From NCBI GenBank assembly GCA_002339725.1, contig DDKN01000113.1:1-23162 (forward strand): a stretch of 23,162 nt of DNA, written 5' to 3'. Position numbers and translations under genes: made by a program. Below are positions 7,772-16,004 of this stretch, in pieces (within the stretch, counting starts at the first letter, position 1; every line of letters begins with the position of its first letter). The notes under the pieces were generated by a model. It made no database searches. It was not told the DNA's origin and was given only the letters and a program-made list of their open reading frames with translations. This DNA is from Thiobacillus sp. UBA2597 (lineage in GTDB: Bacteria > Pseudomonadota > Gammaproteobacteria > Burkholderiales > Thiobacillaceae).

Positions 7772-9931
7772 TTACTGGATGCCGGCCAGGCCTTCCGGCA
7801 GCACCCGGGGGGTGATGAAGATCAGCAGCTCGTTCTTTTCGTCCTTCTTGGCGTTGTTCCTGAACAGGTGGCCCAGCACGGGGATATCGCCCAGCACAGG
7901 CACCTTGTTGGTGTCGTCGCGCAGGGTCTGCTCGAAAATGCCGCCCAGGATGGCCGTCTCACCGTTGCGCACCCGCACCTGGGTCTTCACCCGCTTGGTG
8001 TCGATGCGCAGGCCAGCGGCCGTGTTTTCACCCGGCGCATCCTTGGTGATCTCGACATCGAGAATGATGTCGTCGTTGTTCAGGATCTGGGGATTGACCA
8101 GGAGGCAGAGTACCGCGTTCTGGAACGAGGTCTGGGTGCCGGATTGGCTGGTGGTCTGATAGGGGATCTGCTGGCCCTGCATGATCACCGCCGGCTTCTG
8201 GTTCTGGGTGATCACGCGCGGGCTGGAGATGATCTTGCCGCGCTTGTCCTGCTCCATGGCATCCAGTTCCAGATTGAGGATCAGGTTGCTGCCGGCATTG
8301 AGCAGGCTGACGCCGATCGTGGACGGCCCGCCGAGCGGCAGGTTGACGTTGTTGCCGACCGTGCCGGAGGGGACGGTGGCGCCGATCAGCGACTGGGCAG
8401 TCTCCGCCGTGCCGGCCAGGCCGAACCGGGTGGCGCCGATGTTGCCGGCATTCTGCACGCCCAGCTTGACGCCCAGGTTGCGGCCGAACATGTCGTCGGC
8501 CACCACGACCCGGCCCTCGATCAGGATCTGTTTGGCCGGGATGTCGATCCGGGCCAGCAAATCGCGCGCCTCCTTGATCTTGCTCGGCACGTCCTGGATG
8601 AACAGGGAATTGGTCTTCAGATCGAAGGAGGTGGTGCCGCGCTTGGACAGGATGCGCTGAGCCGCCTGGCCCGCGGCAGCGGGCGCCACCGGCGCGGGCG
8701 GGGCGGCGCCGATGCCGGCGGCACCGGCGCCACAACTGACCGCCTGGCCGGCGCCTGCCGTGTTGAGCGATTGGCCGTTGAGGATGGCCTGGGCCTCGTC
8801 GGCGCGCAGGTAGTTGAGGCGCACGACATCGGACTGCAACTCCTCCAGGTCGTAGATTGCCTGGCGCGCCTCGAGATCGCGTTTTTCCATCTGGGCGATC
8901 TCATCCGAGGGCGCGACCCAGAGCACGTTGTTGCTGATCACCTTGCGGCTCAGGCCCCGGGTGGCGAGGATGATGTCCAGGGCCTGGTCCCAGGGCACTT
9001 CCTTCAGGCGCAGCGAGGTGGTACCGGTGACCCGGTCGCTGGTGACGATGTTCTGGCCGGTGAAGTCGGCGATGACCTTGAGCAGGTCCTTGACCTCGAC
9101 GTTCTGGAAGTCGAGCGAGATGCGCTCGCCGGTGTACTGGCCACCCCTGCCGCTGGTGGCGAAATCGGTCTGCTGCGGGCTGACCTCGATCACGAACTGG
9201 TTGCCGGTCTGATAGGCCGAATGGCTGACCTTGGTCGAGGGGGTGAGCACCAGGCGGGTGCGGTTGTCGAGCGGGTAGGCCTCGACCGTCTGCACCGCGG
9301 TGGCGAAATCGGAGACGTCGAGCCGGCGCTTGAGGATGGCCGGCAGTTCGGTGTTGAGGAAATCGATCTGGATGGTGCGGCCCTGCTGCTTGATGTCGAC
9401 CCCGATGCCCGGCCCGGACAGGGTGACGGTGAGCCGGCCTTCACCGGTCTTGCCCCGGCGGAAGTCGATGTCGCGCACGCTGTGCCTGGGTGCCGGGCTG
9501 GTGGCGGCGAAGTGGGTGGCGCTGTCGGCGCCGCCGCCCCGCAGGACCAGCAGGAGATAGTTGCGGTCGGTTTTCACCTCATACTCGGCCGGTGCCTTGA
9601 GGTTGACCACCAAACGGGTGCGCTCGCCCGCCTGCAGCACCTGCACGCTCTGGACGTTGCCCTTGTCGACCACCTCGCTGTAACGGCCCAGGGCGCTGGC
9701 GGTATCCGGCAGGTCGACGATCAGGCGGTTGGGATTGGTGGTGGTGAAGGCGGCCGGTGTGGCGGTGAGGCTTTCCTTGAAGGCCACCTTGAGCACCTGG
9801 CTGTCGTCCTGGCCGGCGCTGAGCTTGACGCTCTCCAGGGTGTTGCCGGGCGCCGCCCAGGCAGGCAGGGCCAGCCACACGAGGCAGGCGGCCAGCCATC
9901 CGATCCGTTTGTTCCGCATGCTGTGGTTCAT
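7772..9931 (-). CDS. pilQ: Type IV pilus outer-membrane secretin PilQ
   Basis: PilQ forms the outer-membrane channel through which the type IV pilus extends. I place the start at the ATG at 9931, preceded by AGAGAGG seven bases upstream and followed by a signal peptide (residues 1-26, ending LALPAWA). The frame is open further upstream, but that part runs through a repeat. Domains in order are two AMIN-type peptidoglycan-binding regions (about 28-125 and 150-250), an STN/N0 domain (about 270-340, ISLDFQNVEVKDLLKVIADF), an N1/KH region, and the C-terminal secretin barrel (about 465-719), including VPVLGDIPVLGHLF and ELLIFITPRVL. An Ala/Pro/Gly-rich stretch with one cysteine (about 390-425) interrupts the N1 region. 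It is the last gene of pilMNOPQ, and no aroK-aroB follows. Confidence 0.96.
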   Translation of the reverse strand: MNHSMRNKRIGWLAACLVWLALPAWAAPGNTLESVKLSAGQDDSQVLKVAFKESLTATPAAFTTTNPNRLIVDLPDTASALGRYSEVVDKGNVQSVQVLQAGERTRLVVNLKAPAEYEVKTDRNYLLLVLRGGGADSATHFAATSPAPRHSVRDIDFRRGKTGEGRLTVTLSGPGIGVDIKQQGRTIQIDFLNTELPAILKRRLDVSDFATAVQTVEAYPLDNRTRLVLTPSTKVSHSAYQTGNQFVIEVSPQQTDFATSGRGGQYTGERISLDFQNVEVKDLLKVIADFTGQNIVTSDRVTGTTSLRLKEVPWDQALDIILATRGLSRKVISNNVLWVAPSDEIAQMEKRDLEARQAIYDLEELQSDVVRLNYLRADEAQAILNGQSLNTAGAGQAVSCGAGAAGIGAAPPAPVAPAAAGQAAQRILSKRGTTSFDLKTNSLFIQDVPSKIKEARDLLARIDIPAKQILIEGRVVVADDMFGRNLGVKLGVQNAGNIGATRFGLAGTAETAQSLIGATVPSGTVGNNVNLPLGGPSTIGVSLLNAGSNLILNLELDAMEQDKRGKIISSPRVITQNQKPAVIMQGQQIPYQTTSQSGTQTSFQNAVLCLLVNPQILNNDDIILDVEITKDAPGENTAAGLRIDTKRVKTQVRVRNGETAILGGIFEQTLRDDTNKVPVLGDIPVLGHLFRNNAKKDEKNELLIFITPRVLPEGLAGIQ

Positions 9932-9977
9932 GGTGTGCCTCTCTTCTTGGCGTGAAACACGCGGCGCGGGTCCGCGT

Positions 9978-10019
9978 TCCCCCCTCCTGCGCGCAGGAGA
10001 GAGCAGGGGTGAGAAAGGC
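9978..10019 (-). repeat. REP-like palindromic unit in the pilP-pilQ gap
   Basis: Arms CTCCTGC (9984-9990) and GCAGGAG (9993-9999) are followed by AGAGCAGGGGTGAG, which closely matches the unit at 22575-22616 (AGAGGGCAGGGGTGAG). It lies in the 171-base gap between pilP and pilQ, an unusually large gap in an otherwise tight operon. The rest of the gap holds the pilQ ribosome binding site and nothing else I recognise. Confidence 0.65.
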
Positions 10020-10102
10020 TCAGGGCGATACGCCATGAGCATTTGCGCGATGCGCTTGTCGATATTGGCTGGGCGCCGGTTCGTTCGGTCATAAGCTTCG
10101 CT

Positions 10103-10639
10103 TCATTTGCCGGCGGGCTTGAGCTCGCGGATCTCCGTTTCCTGCGGCTTGGCCAATTCGCTGGTGACCTCGGTCCACTTGCCGGCGGCCGACATGACGC
10201 GCTCCTTGAGCTTGATGCCCTGGTAGGAAATGGCGGTGATGATGCCGCCGTTTTGGCCGATGCGGTCGCCCACCTTGGCGGCATGCAGCCGGTTGTCGGG
10301 CGTGACCACCAAAGCCTGGAACACCCCGTTGCGCTCGATGACCCCGGTCACGCGCAGGCTCTCCAGCGGGTATTCCTCCAGGCCGCCGCGCGCCCGGGCG
10401 ACCTCGGCCTCGGCCGCCCCGGCCGGCCCGCCTTTGAGCGAGCGCGGATTGAAGGGGTCGGGCACCTGGTCCGCCTGATAGACGAAGGTGTCGTGCGGCT
10501 GGGGCGGCGGCAGGGGTTTGACCTTGGGCGCGCTGGCCCGGCCCGCCTCGTCCATGAACTGGCGCAGGTCGTCGAAGCCTTCCTGGCTGCCGCAGCCGGC
10601 GAGCAGGGCGGTGAGCAGCAATGGCAGGGCGGCTTTCAT
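10103..10639 (-). CDS. pilP: Type IV pilus inner-membrane-complex lipoprotein PilP
   Basis: PilP is a periplasmic lipoprotein that connects the PilN/PilO inner-membrane complex to the PilQ secretin. The 178-residue product begins with a lipoprotein signal, MKAALPLLLTALLAGC, with the lipobox cysteine at residue 16. A Pro-rich disordered linker follows, then the DPFNPR motif and the folded HR-type domain beginning PLESLRVTGVIERNG. The ATG overlaps the pilO stop by four bases (ATGA). The order pilO-pilP-pilQ fits the family assignment. The 171-base gap to pilQ contains a REP-like repeat. Confidence 0.94.
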   Translation of the reverse strand: MKAALPLLLTALLAGCGSQEGFDDLRQFMDEAGRASAPKVKPLPPPQPHDTFVYQADQVPDPFNPRSLKGGPAGAAEAEVARARGGLEEYPLESLRVTGVIERNGVFQALVVTPDNRLHAAKVGDRIGQNGGIITAISYQGIKLKERVMSAAGKWTEVTSELAKPQETEIRELKPAGK

Positions 10640-11280
10640 TTCTTGGCCCCCGCCGGGTTCGCGGCCTGCTTGGCGGCGGCGCTTTCCGCCTCGTCGAGAT
10701 AGCGGTAGGTCTTCAGCGTCGCCTCCATGCTGAGCTGGGGCGGCTTGGCGCCGGGTACGATATTGATGTCGTGCACCGTGACGATGCGCGGCAGGGCGGC
10801 CACATCGCTCACGAAACTGGCGATCTCATGGTAGCTGCCGACCACCTTGATCGCGACCGGCAGCGTGGCATAGAAGTCGCCGAAACTAGTCTGGCCCGGA
10901 CGGAACAGCTCGAAACTCAGGCCGCGGCCGAGGCCGGCCTGGTTGATGTCGGTCAGCAGGGCGTCGACCTCGGCCTTGCTCGGCAACTGCCGGATCATGG
11001 TGGCCAGGGCCTGTTCGGTCTCCTTCAGCTGCTGGCGATAGGCCTCGAGATTGCGCGTCTCGCCCACCTTCTCGCTATAGGTCTGGCGCAGCTGCGCTTC
11101 TTCCTGTTCCAGACGGTCGAGATTGGCGAACAGGTCGGACAGGTGAAAGTAATAGCCGGCGCCCACCACCAGCACGAACAGCAGACCGAGCACGATGCCC
11201 TTGACGGCGGACGGGGCGTTGGCCAGATCCTTGAGGTCGAGGTTCTGGAGGTCGATGTTGTTCAGATCGGAGAGTGCCAT
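10636..11280 (-). CDS. pilO: Type IV pilus alignment protein PilO
   Basis: PilO is a bitopic inner-membrane protein that dimerises with PilN and, with PilP, aligns the pilus machine between the membranes. The 214-residue product has a short cytoplasmic N-terminus, one membrane helix (about residues 28-45, GIVLGLLFVLVVGAGYYF), a coiled coil (about 50-95) and a ferredoxin-like periplasmic domain containing the SFELFRPGQTSFGDFYATLPVAI region. It ends with an Ala/Lys-rich tail. It starts two bases after pilN and overlaps pilP by four bases, so translation is probably coupled. Confidence 0.94.
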   Translation of the reverse strand: MALSDLNNIDLQNLDLKDLANAPSAVKGIVLGLLFVLVVGAGYYFHLSDLFANLDRLEQEEAQLRQTYSEKVGETRNLEAYRQQLKETEQALATMIRQLPSKAEVDALLTDINQAGLGRGLSFELFRPGQTSFGDFYATLPVAIKVVGSYHEIASFVSDVAALPRIVTVHDINIVPGAKPPQLSMEATLKTYRYLDEAESAAAKQAANPAGAKK

Positions 11281-11282
11281 GT

Positions 11283-11858
11283 TCAGGGGGTGCCTTTAGT
11301 GGCCTGCGCATTCGGGTCGCTCACCGTCAAGGTCAGCGAAAAGTCGTTGCTGCGCAGGTTGTTCACCGTCGCCGCCTTCACTTCGATCAGCACGGCATTT
11401 TCGAACCACTCGGATTCCTCGAGATTGCGCATGTAGGTCGAGACCAGGGCGCTGGACTGGGCATAGCCCTGAAGCGACAGGGTTTTGTCGGCCTGTTTGA
11501 CGCTGCGCAAATGCACGCCCTCGGGCAGGCGCCGGGCGAGCTGGTCGAGCAGGTGAACCGGGACGGTGCGGTTGGCTTGGAGCGATTCGACCGCGGTTTT
11601 GCGCGCCTGCAGGGCCTGGGTTTTTTCCTTGAGGCTCTTGATCTCCTTCAGCTTGGCTTCGAGCTGGGCGATCTCCTGGCGCAAAAACTCGTTGCGCCGG
11701 GCCTGGTTGTCCTGGGCTGCGCTGATCAAAAGATGCGCCGCCACAATGGTGAGCAGCGCCAGTGCGGCCACGCCGCCGGCCAGCAGGTTGAACTGTTTGG
11801 CCTGACGCTCGCGCTTGAGCTGGCGGTGCGGCAGGAGGTTGATGCGGATCACGCTCAT
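11283..11858 (-). CDS. pilN: Type IV pilus assembly protein PilN
   Basis: PilN is a bitopic inner-membrane protein whose cytoplasmic N-terminus docks in the actin-like PilM. The conserved PilM-binding motif INLLPHR is at residues 5-11. A membrane helix follows (about 25-46), then a charged coiled coil (about 48-95) and a small periplasmic domain. The length of 191 residues is typical. The ATG overlaps the pilM stop by four bases. It sits second in pilMNOPQ. Confidence 0.95.
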   Translation of the reverse strand: MSVIRINLLPHRQLKRERQAKQFNLLAGGVAALALLTIVAAHLLISAAQDNQARRNEFLRQEIAQLEAKLKEIKSLKEKTQALQARKTAVESLQANRTVPVHLLDQLARRLPEGVHLRSVKQADKTLSLQGYAQSSALVSTYMRNLEESEWFENAVLIEVKAATVNNLRSNDFSLTLTVSDPNAQATKGTP

Positions 11859-12931
11859 GGCCGATCGAACCTCCGCAGGGCCAGGCCGCAGGCGATGATC
11901 ATCATGGGGGCGTCATTGGCCAGGCGCTGGGCATTGACCTTGCCCGACAGGCTCATGCGGGCGAAGGGGTTGGCGATGCTGACCTGGGCCTGGCTGGCAT
12001 TGCGGATGGCGTCATCCAGGCCGGGCAGCAGGGCGCAGCCGCCGCAAAGCAGGACATGGTCCACGCTCTGATAGGCGGTCGAGGCAAAACACATCTGCAG
12101 GGAGCGCATGACCTCCTGCGCCGCGTTCTCCAGGAAGGCGGGCAGCACCTCGGTCTTGTAGCGGTCGGGCAATTGGCCCTTGCGCTTGGCGTCCTCCGCC
12201 TCCTCCAGCGAGACGTCGAAGCGGCGGGCAATGTCCTGGGTCAGGATCTGGCCGCCGAAGGCATGGGTGCGCTGGAACACCAGTTGGTTGCTGTGCAGGA
12301 TGTTGATGTGGGTGAAGTTGGCCCCCATGTCGACGATGGCGACGGTCTGTTTCTTGCCGCTGCTTGGCAACTGGCCGGCCATCTGGGTATAGGCGCCGAG
12401 CGCGGCGAAGTTGTCGACATCCATGATCACGGTTTGCAGGCCGACCGCCTCGGCGATGGCGACCCGTTCGTCGACCCGGTCGCGCCGGGTGATGACGACC
12501 AGGGCCTCGTTGTCGCTCGGGCTTTTGGGGGACGGCCCCAGAATCTGGTAGTCGAAACTGACCTCGTCGACCGGAAAGGCGGCCATCTGGTTGGCCTCGG
12601 CCGTGAGCTGTGCTTCCACCTCGGTTTCACTGGCCTGGCTCGGCACCAGCACCTTTTTCGAGATCACCGCCGAGACCGGCAGGGCCAGGGCGATGGCCTT
12701 GGTCCGGCTGTCCAGGCTGCGCCAGGCCTGGCTCATGGCGGCCTCGACCGCCTCGGGTTTGTTGATCTTGCCGTCGGCAATGGCGTCCTTGGGCAGCGGG
12801 GCGATGGCATAGCGCTCGACCCGATAGGCGTCCTTGCCGGCCCCGGACAGTTCGAGCATTTTTACGGCCGATGAGCTAATATCGACCCCGATCAGGGGCC
12901 GCTCTCCTCCGCTAAGCCAAGCGAATTGCAA
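11855..12931 (-). CDS. pilM: Type IV pilus actin-like ATPase-fold protein PilM (TTG start)
   Basis: PilM is a cytoplasmic FtsA/actin-like protein that binds nucleotide and the PilN N-terminus. Visible are the phosphate-1 loop LIGVDISSSAVKMLEL near the N-terminus, VAIVDMGANFTHINIL as phosphate-2, and LLCGGCALLPGLDDAI near the C-terminus. The length of 358 residues is typical. There is no ATG at the expected position. I take TTG at 12931 because AAAGGA lies seven bases upstream and the resulting N-terminus (MQFAWLSGGERPLIGVD) fits the family. It is the first gene of the pil operon and diverges from ponA, the common arrangement in beta- and gammaproteobacteria. A rare start codon may lower its translation. 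Confidence 0.94.
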   Translation of the reverse strand: MQFAWLSGGERPLIGVDISSSAVKMLELSGAGKDAYRVERYAIAPLPKDAIADGKINKPEAVEAAMSQAWRSLDSRTKAIALALPVSAVISKKVLVPSQASETEVEAQLTAEANQMAAFPVDEVSFDYQILGPSPKSPSDNEALVVITRRDRVDERVAIAEAVGLQTVIMDVDNFAALGAYTQMAGQLPSSGKKQTVAIVDMGANFTHINILHSNQLVFQRTHAFGGQILTQDIARRFDVSLEEAEDAKRKGQLPDRYKTEVLPAFLENAAQEVMRSLQMCFASTAYQSVDHVLLCGGCALLPGLDDAIRNASQAQVSIANPFARMSLSGKVNAQRLANDAPMMIIACGLALRRFDRP

Positions 12932-13056
12932 AAGCAGTCCTTTCGCTTTTCAATCTCATGAAATGGATTCTTCACAATCCACCTTAAGTACAAGCGACAA
13001 CATATACTCGATACCATGTTTTTTCTAGCCCCGCGTCAGCCGCCCCGGGCAACTGA
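12932..13056. promoter_or_regulatory. Divergent pilM/ponA promoter region
   Basis: This 125-base AT-richer stretch separates two divergent operons and must hold both promoters. On the plus strand, TATACT (13003-13008) is a good -10 candidate for ponA, but no matching -35 is seen at 16-18 bases. On the minus strand I see no convincing sigma-70 pair for pilM. The TATA-like core may be shared. Confidence 0.4.
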
Positions 13057-15336
13057 ATGGCGGCCGGTGCACGGATGCAACAGATGATCAAACCTTCCTG
13101 GAAAGCCCTGCTCGCCGGCTTGGCGGGTGTGGCGCTCGGCTTGACCGCCTTGGTGATTCTGACCGTGGCGTTGATCTATCCCACCCTGCCGAGCCTGGAG
13201 GCCCTGACCGACTACCGGCCCAAGATGCCGCTGCGCATCTACACCGAGGACGGCACGCTGATCGGCGAGTTCGGCGAGGAGCGCCGGGCCATGGTCCGGA
13301 TCGAGAACGTGCCGGAAGTCCTGCGCCAGGCCGTGCTGGCGGCCGAGGATGAGCGCTTCTACAGTCATGGCGGCATCGATACCCTGGGCATCCTGCGCGC
13401 GGCGCTCGCCAATCTGGTGTCCGGCGAGGTGCGCGAAGGCGCCTCCACCATCACCATGCAGGTGGCGCGCAATTTCTTCCTGAGTTCCGAGCGCAGCTTC
13501 CGGCGCAAGATCAACGAGGCCCTGCTGGCGATCAAGATCGAGCATCAACTGTCCAAGGACGAGATCCTCGAGCTGTATCTGAACCACATTTATCTGGGCC
13601 AGCGCGCCTATGGCTTCGCCGCCGCAGCGCAGATCTATTTCGGCAAGCCGCTGGCCCGGATCGATCTGGCCGAGGCGGCCATGCTGGCCGGCCTGCCCAA
13701 GGCCCCCTCGGCCTACAACCCGGTGGTCAATCCGGCCCGGGCGCGGGCACGCCAGCTATACGTGCTCGAGCGCATGTACCGCGTGGGCTATATCAGCGAG
13801 GCACAGTTGATCGAGGCCAGGGAGCGCAAGCTGAACGTGCGCTACTCACCGCAAAACTTCGAGGCGGTGTCCGATCATCTGGCGGAAATGGTGCGCCAGT
13901 ACATGCATCGGCGTTACGGCGATCAGATCTATATCAGCGGCATGAAGGTCTACACCACGCTGCGCGCCAAGGAGCAGCGGGCGGCGGCCGATGCGGTGCG
14001 CATCGGTCTGGTCGAATACAACCGCCGGCGGGGTTATGCCGGGCCGGAAGGCGAGGTCAAGCTGCCGAAAGAGGCGGAGGCGCGCGACAAGGCCATCTTC
14101 GAGACCCTGTCGGACCGGCCGGAATCGAATGGCCTGTTGCCGGCGGTGGTGTTGAGCCTGGGCAAGGACAAGCTGCAGGCGCAATTGCGCAGCGGCGAGA
14201 CGATCGAGCTGGGGCCGGACGAGATCAAGTTCGCCCATACCAGCAAAAAGCGGCTGGGGCCGGGGTCGATCATCCGCGTGGTGAAGCTGGCGCCCGATCA
14301 GCCCTGGCGCTTGACCTACCTGCCTCAGGCCGAGGCCTCCCTGATCGCGCTCGCGCCGGATGACGGGGCGATCCGCGCCCTGGTCGGCGGGTTCGATTTT
14401 GCCCGCAACCAATACAACCACGTGGTGCAGGCCTGGCGCCAGCCGGGTTCCAGCTTCAAGCCGTTCATTTATTCGGCCGCCCTGGAAAAGGGCATCACGC
14501 CGGCCAGCATCTTCGACGACGCGCCGATCAGCGTAGACCCGGCCCTGACCGGCGGGCAGCAATGGGACCCCAAGAACTACGACGGCACCATGGACGGCCC
14601 GATCACGATGCGGACCGCGCTCTACAAATCGAAGAACCTGGTCTCGATCCGGATACTGCAGGCGGCAGGGGTCGAGTTCACGCGCGAGCATGCCGCCCGG
14701 TTCGGCTTCGATCCGGAACGCCTGCCGCCCTATCTGACCATGGCGCTGGGCGCCAGTGAGGTGACGCCCTTGCAGATGGCCGCGGCCTATGCGGTCTTCG
14801 CCAACGGCGGGCATCAGGTGCGGCCCTATTTCCTGCGCCGGGTGACCGACAAGGACGGCCGCATCCTGGAAGAGTATCAGGGCATCCCGGCGCGCGAGAC
14901 GCCATACGCGATCGACCCGCGCAACGCCTTCATCATGACCACGATGATGCAGGATGTGGTGCGTCGGGGTACCGCCACCGCGGCCCTGCGCCTGGGACGG
15001 TCGGACCTGGCGGGCAAGACCGGCACCACCAACGACCATCGGGATGCCTGGTTCGCCGGCTTCAATCCCAACCGGGTGGCGGTGGCCTGGATCGGCTACG
15101 ACCAGCCGCGCCCGCTCGGTGCCAACGAGACCGGCGGGGTCGCCGCGCTGCCGATGTGGATTCACTACATGGAGCAGGCGCTGCGCGGCCAGCCGGATAC
15201 CGGCTATGCCATGCCGGAGGGCGTGGTGCCGATCAAGGTCAATCCCAAGACCGGACAGCCCGATGACGCGGGGGTGGTCGAATATTTCCTGCAGGAGTTC
15301 GCGCCCGGCCAGTCGGCGGAACGTCCCAGTCCATGA
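13057..15336 (+). CDS. ponA: Penicillin-binding protein 1A, bifunctional peptidoglycan synthase
   Basis: This class A PBP polymerises glycan strands from lipid II and cross-links them on the periplasmic face of the inner membrane. One membrane anchor (about residues 16-41) is followed by a GT51 glycosyltransferase domain with EDERFYSHGG (catalytic Glu about 97) and GASTITMQVARN. An OB-like domain (about 350-425) precedes the transpeptidase domain with SSFK (catalytic Ser about 465), SKN (525-527) and KTGTT (654-658). At 759 residues it is at the short end of the family. In-frame ATGs at 13057, 13075 and 13084 are all possible starts. The last has GGA eight bases upstream and gives a start nearer the anchor, so it may be the true one. 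It is divergent from pilMNOPQ. Confidence 0.96.
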   Translation: MAAGARMQQMIKPSWKALLAGLAGVALGLTALVILTVALIYPTLPSLEALTDYRPKMPLRIYTEDGTLIGEFGEERRAMVRIENVPEVLRQAVLAAEDERFYSHGGIDTLGILRAALANLVSGEVREGASTITMQVARNFFLSSERSFRRKINEALLAIKIEHQLSKDEILELYLNHIYLGQRAYGFAAAAQIYFGKPLARIDLAEAAMLAGLPKAPSAYNPVVNPARARARQLYVLERMYRVGYISEAQLIEARERKLNVRYSPQNFEAVSDHLAEMVRQYMHRRYGDQIYISGMKVYTTLRAKEQRAAADAVRIGLVEYNRRRGYAGPEGEVKLPKEAEARDKAIFETLSDRPESNGLLPAVVLSLGKDKLQAQLRSGETIELGPDEIKFAHTSKKRLGPGSIIRVVKLAPDQPWRLTYLPQAEASLIALAPDDGAIRALVGGFDFARNQYNHVVQAWRQPGSSFKPFIYSAALEKGITPASIFDDAPISVDPALTGGQQWDPKNYDGTMDGPITMRTALYKSKNLVSIRILQAAGVEFTREHAARFGFDPERLPPYLTMALGASEVTPLQMAAAYAVFANGGHQVRPYFLRRVTDKDGRILEEYQGIPARETPYAIDPRNAFIMTTMMQDVVRRGTATAALRLGRSDLAGKTGTTNDHRDAWFAGFNPNRVAVAWIGYDQPRPLGANETGGVAALPMWIHYMEQALRGQPDTGYAMPEGVVPIKVNPKTGQPDDAGVVEYFLQEFAPGQSAERPSP

Positions 15337-15358
15337 GGTCGACCTGACGAGTCCAACC

Positions 15359-15943
15359 ATGCCAGTCAAATCCGGCTCCTCCCGCAACAGTCATGTGCGC
15401 CTGCGCATCGCGCAGGTGGCGGCCCAACTGATGGCCGAGCACGGCATCCGCGACTATGCCTTCGCCAAACGCAAGGCGGCGCGCCAGCTCGGCGTGACCG
15501 ACAGCCATGCCTTGCCCAACAATGACGAGATCGACGAGGCGTTGCGCAGCCATCATGCCCTCTACGGTCCGGACGAGCACGCCGAGACCCTGCGGGCTCA
15601 GCGGGAACAGGCCTTGGCGGTGCTGCAGGCCTTCGGCCAGTTCAGTCCCATGCTGACGGGCGCGGTCTTGAGCGGCACGGCGTCCGATCATGCCAACATC
15701 GAGATCGAGTTGTATGCCGATGCCAGCAAGGAGTTCGAGCAGTTTCTGCTCAACCAGGGCGCTTCCTTCAAAGTGGCCGACCGGCCCGGGCGTCAGGCCT
15801 ATCTGATCTACTCGGACCCGGCCGACATCCTGGTCACCGTGTTGCCGCTCAGCAGCCAGCACGCCCACAGCCGGGGTCGGGCCGACGGGGCGAAGCGGAT
15901 GAACGCCGAGCAACTGAGCCGTTTGCTTCAGGAACAGGATTGA
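15359..15943 (+). CDS. Conserved protein with a degenerate nucleotidyltransferase-like core
   Basis: A 194-residue protein begins 22 bases after ponA on the same strand. The N-terminal half is helical and basic (VRLRIAQVAAQLMAEHGIRDYAFAKRKAARQLGV), followed by HALPNNDEIDEALRSHHALYG. The second half holds LTGAVLSGTASDHANIEIELYAD, which resembles the GS...DIDL active-site strand of MNT/KNT-type nucleotidyltransferases. Here the acidic pair is changed to IEIEL, so catalysis is doubtful. Similar proteins of about 200 residues are common in beta- and gammaproteobacteria and are sometimes mislabelled as UDP-N-acetylmuramate-alanine ligase; that is from memory. The ATG at 15359 is chosen because the upstream extension lies inside ponA. 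Function unknown. Confidence 0.75.
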   Translation: MPVKSGSSRNSHVRLRIAQVAAQLMAEHGIRDYAFAKRKAARQLGVTDSHALPNNDEIDEALRSHHALYGPDEHAETLRAQREQALAVLQAFGQFSPMLTGAVLSGTASDHANIEIELYADASKEFEQFLLNQGASFKVADRPGRQAYLIYSDPADILVTVLPLSSQHAHSRGRADGAKRMNAEQLSRLLQEQD

Positions 15944-15967
15944 GCCAAAGCGCCGTTTCTGCATTAT
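15940..15967 (+). promoter_or_regulatory. Candidate promoter for the PilZ pair
   Basis: TTGAGC (15940-15945) and CATTAT (15962-15967) are separated by 16 bases, each matching four of six consensus positions. The predicted start at about 15974 gives a leader of about 30 bases before the ATG at 16005. The -35 overlaps the last codons of the preceding gene. Confidence 0.4.
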
Positions 15968-16004
15968 CCTTGGCGCCATTGCTTGCCCCGACCCATTTTC
16001 TGGC

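Noticed and set aside
7868..9955. 695-codon open frame on the plus strand opposite pilQ
   Set aside because: It is a shadow of pilQ with repetitive Gly/Asp/Val/Leu composition and no recognisable domain.
9928..10093. Small minus-strand frame of about 54 codons filling the pilP-pilQ gap and ending in an ATGA overlap with pilQ
   Set aside because: Much of it is repeat sequence and its ribosome binding site is poor. The overlap with the pilQ start is probably chance.
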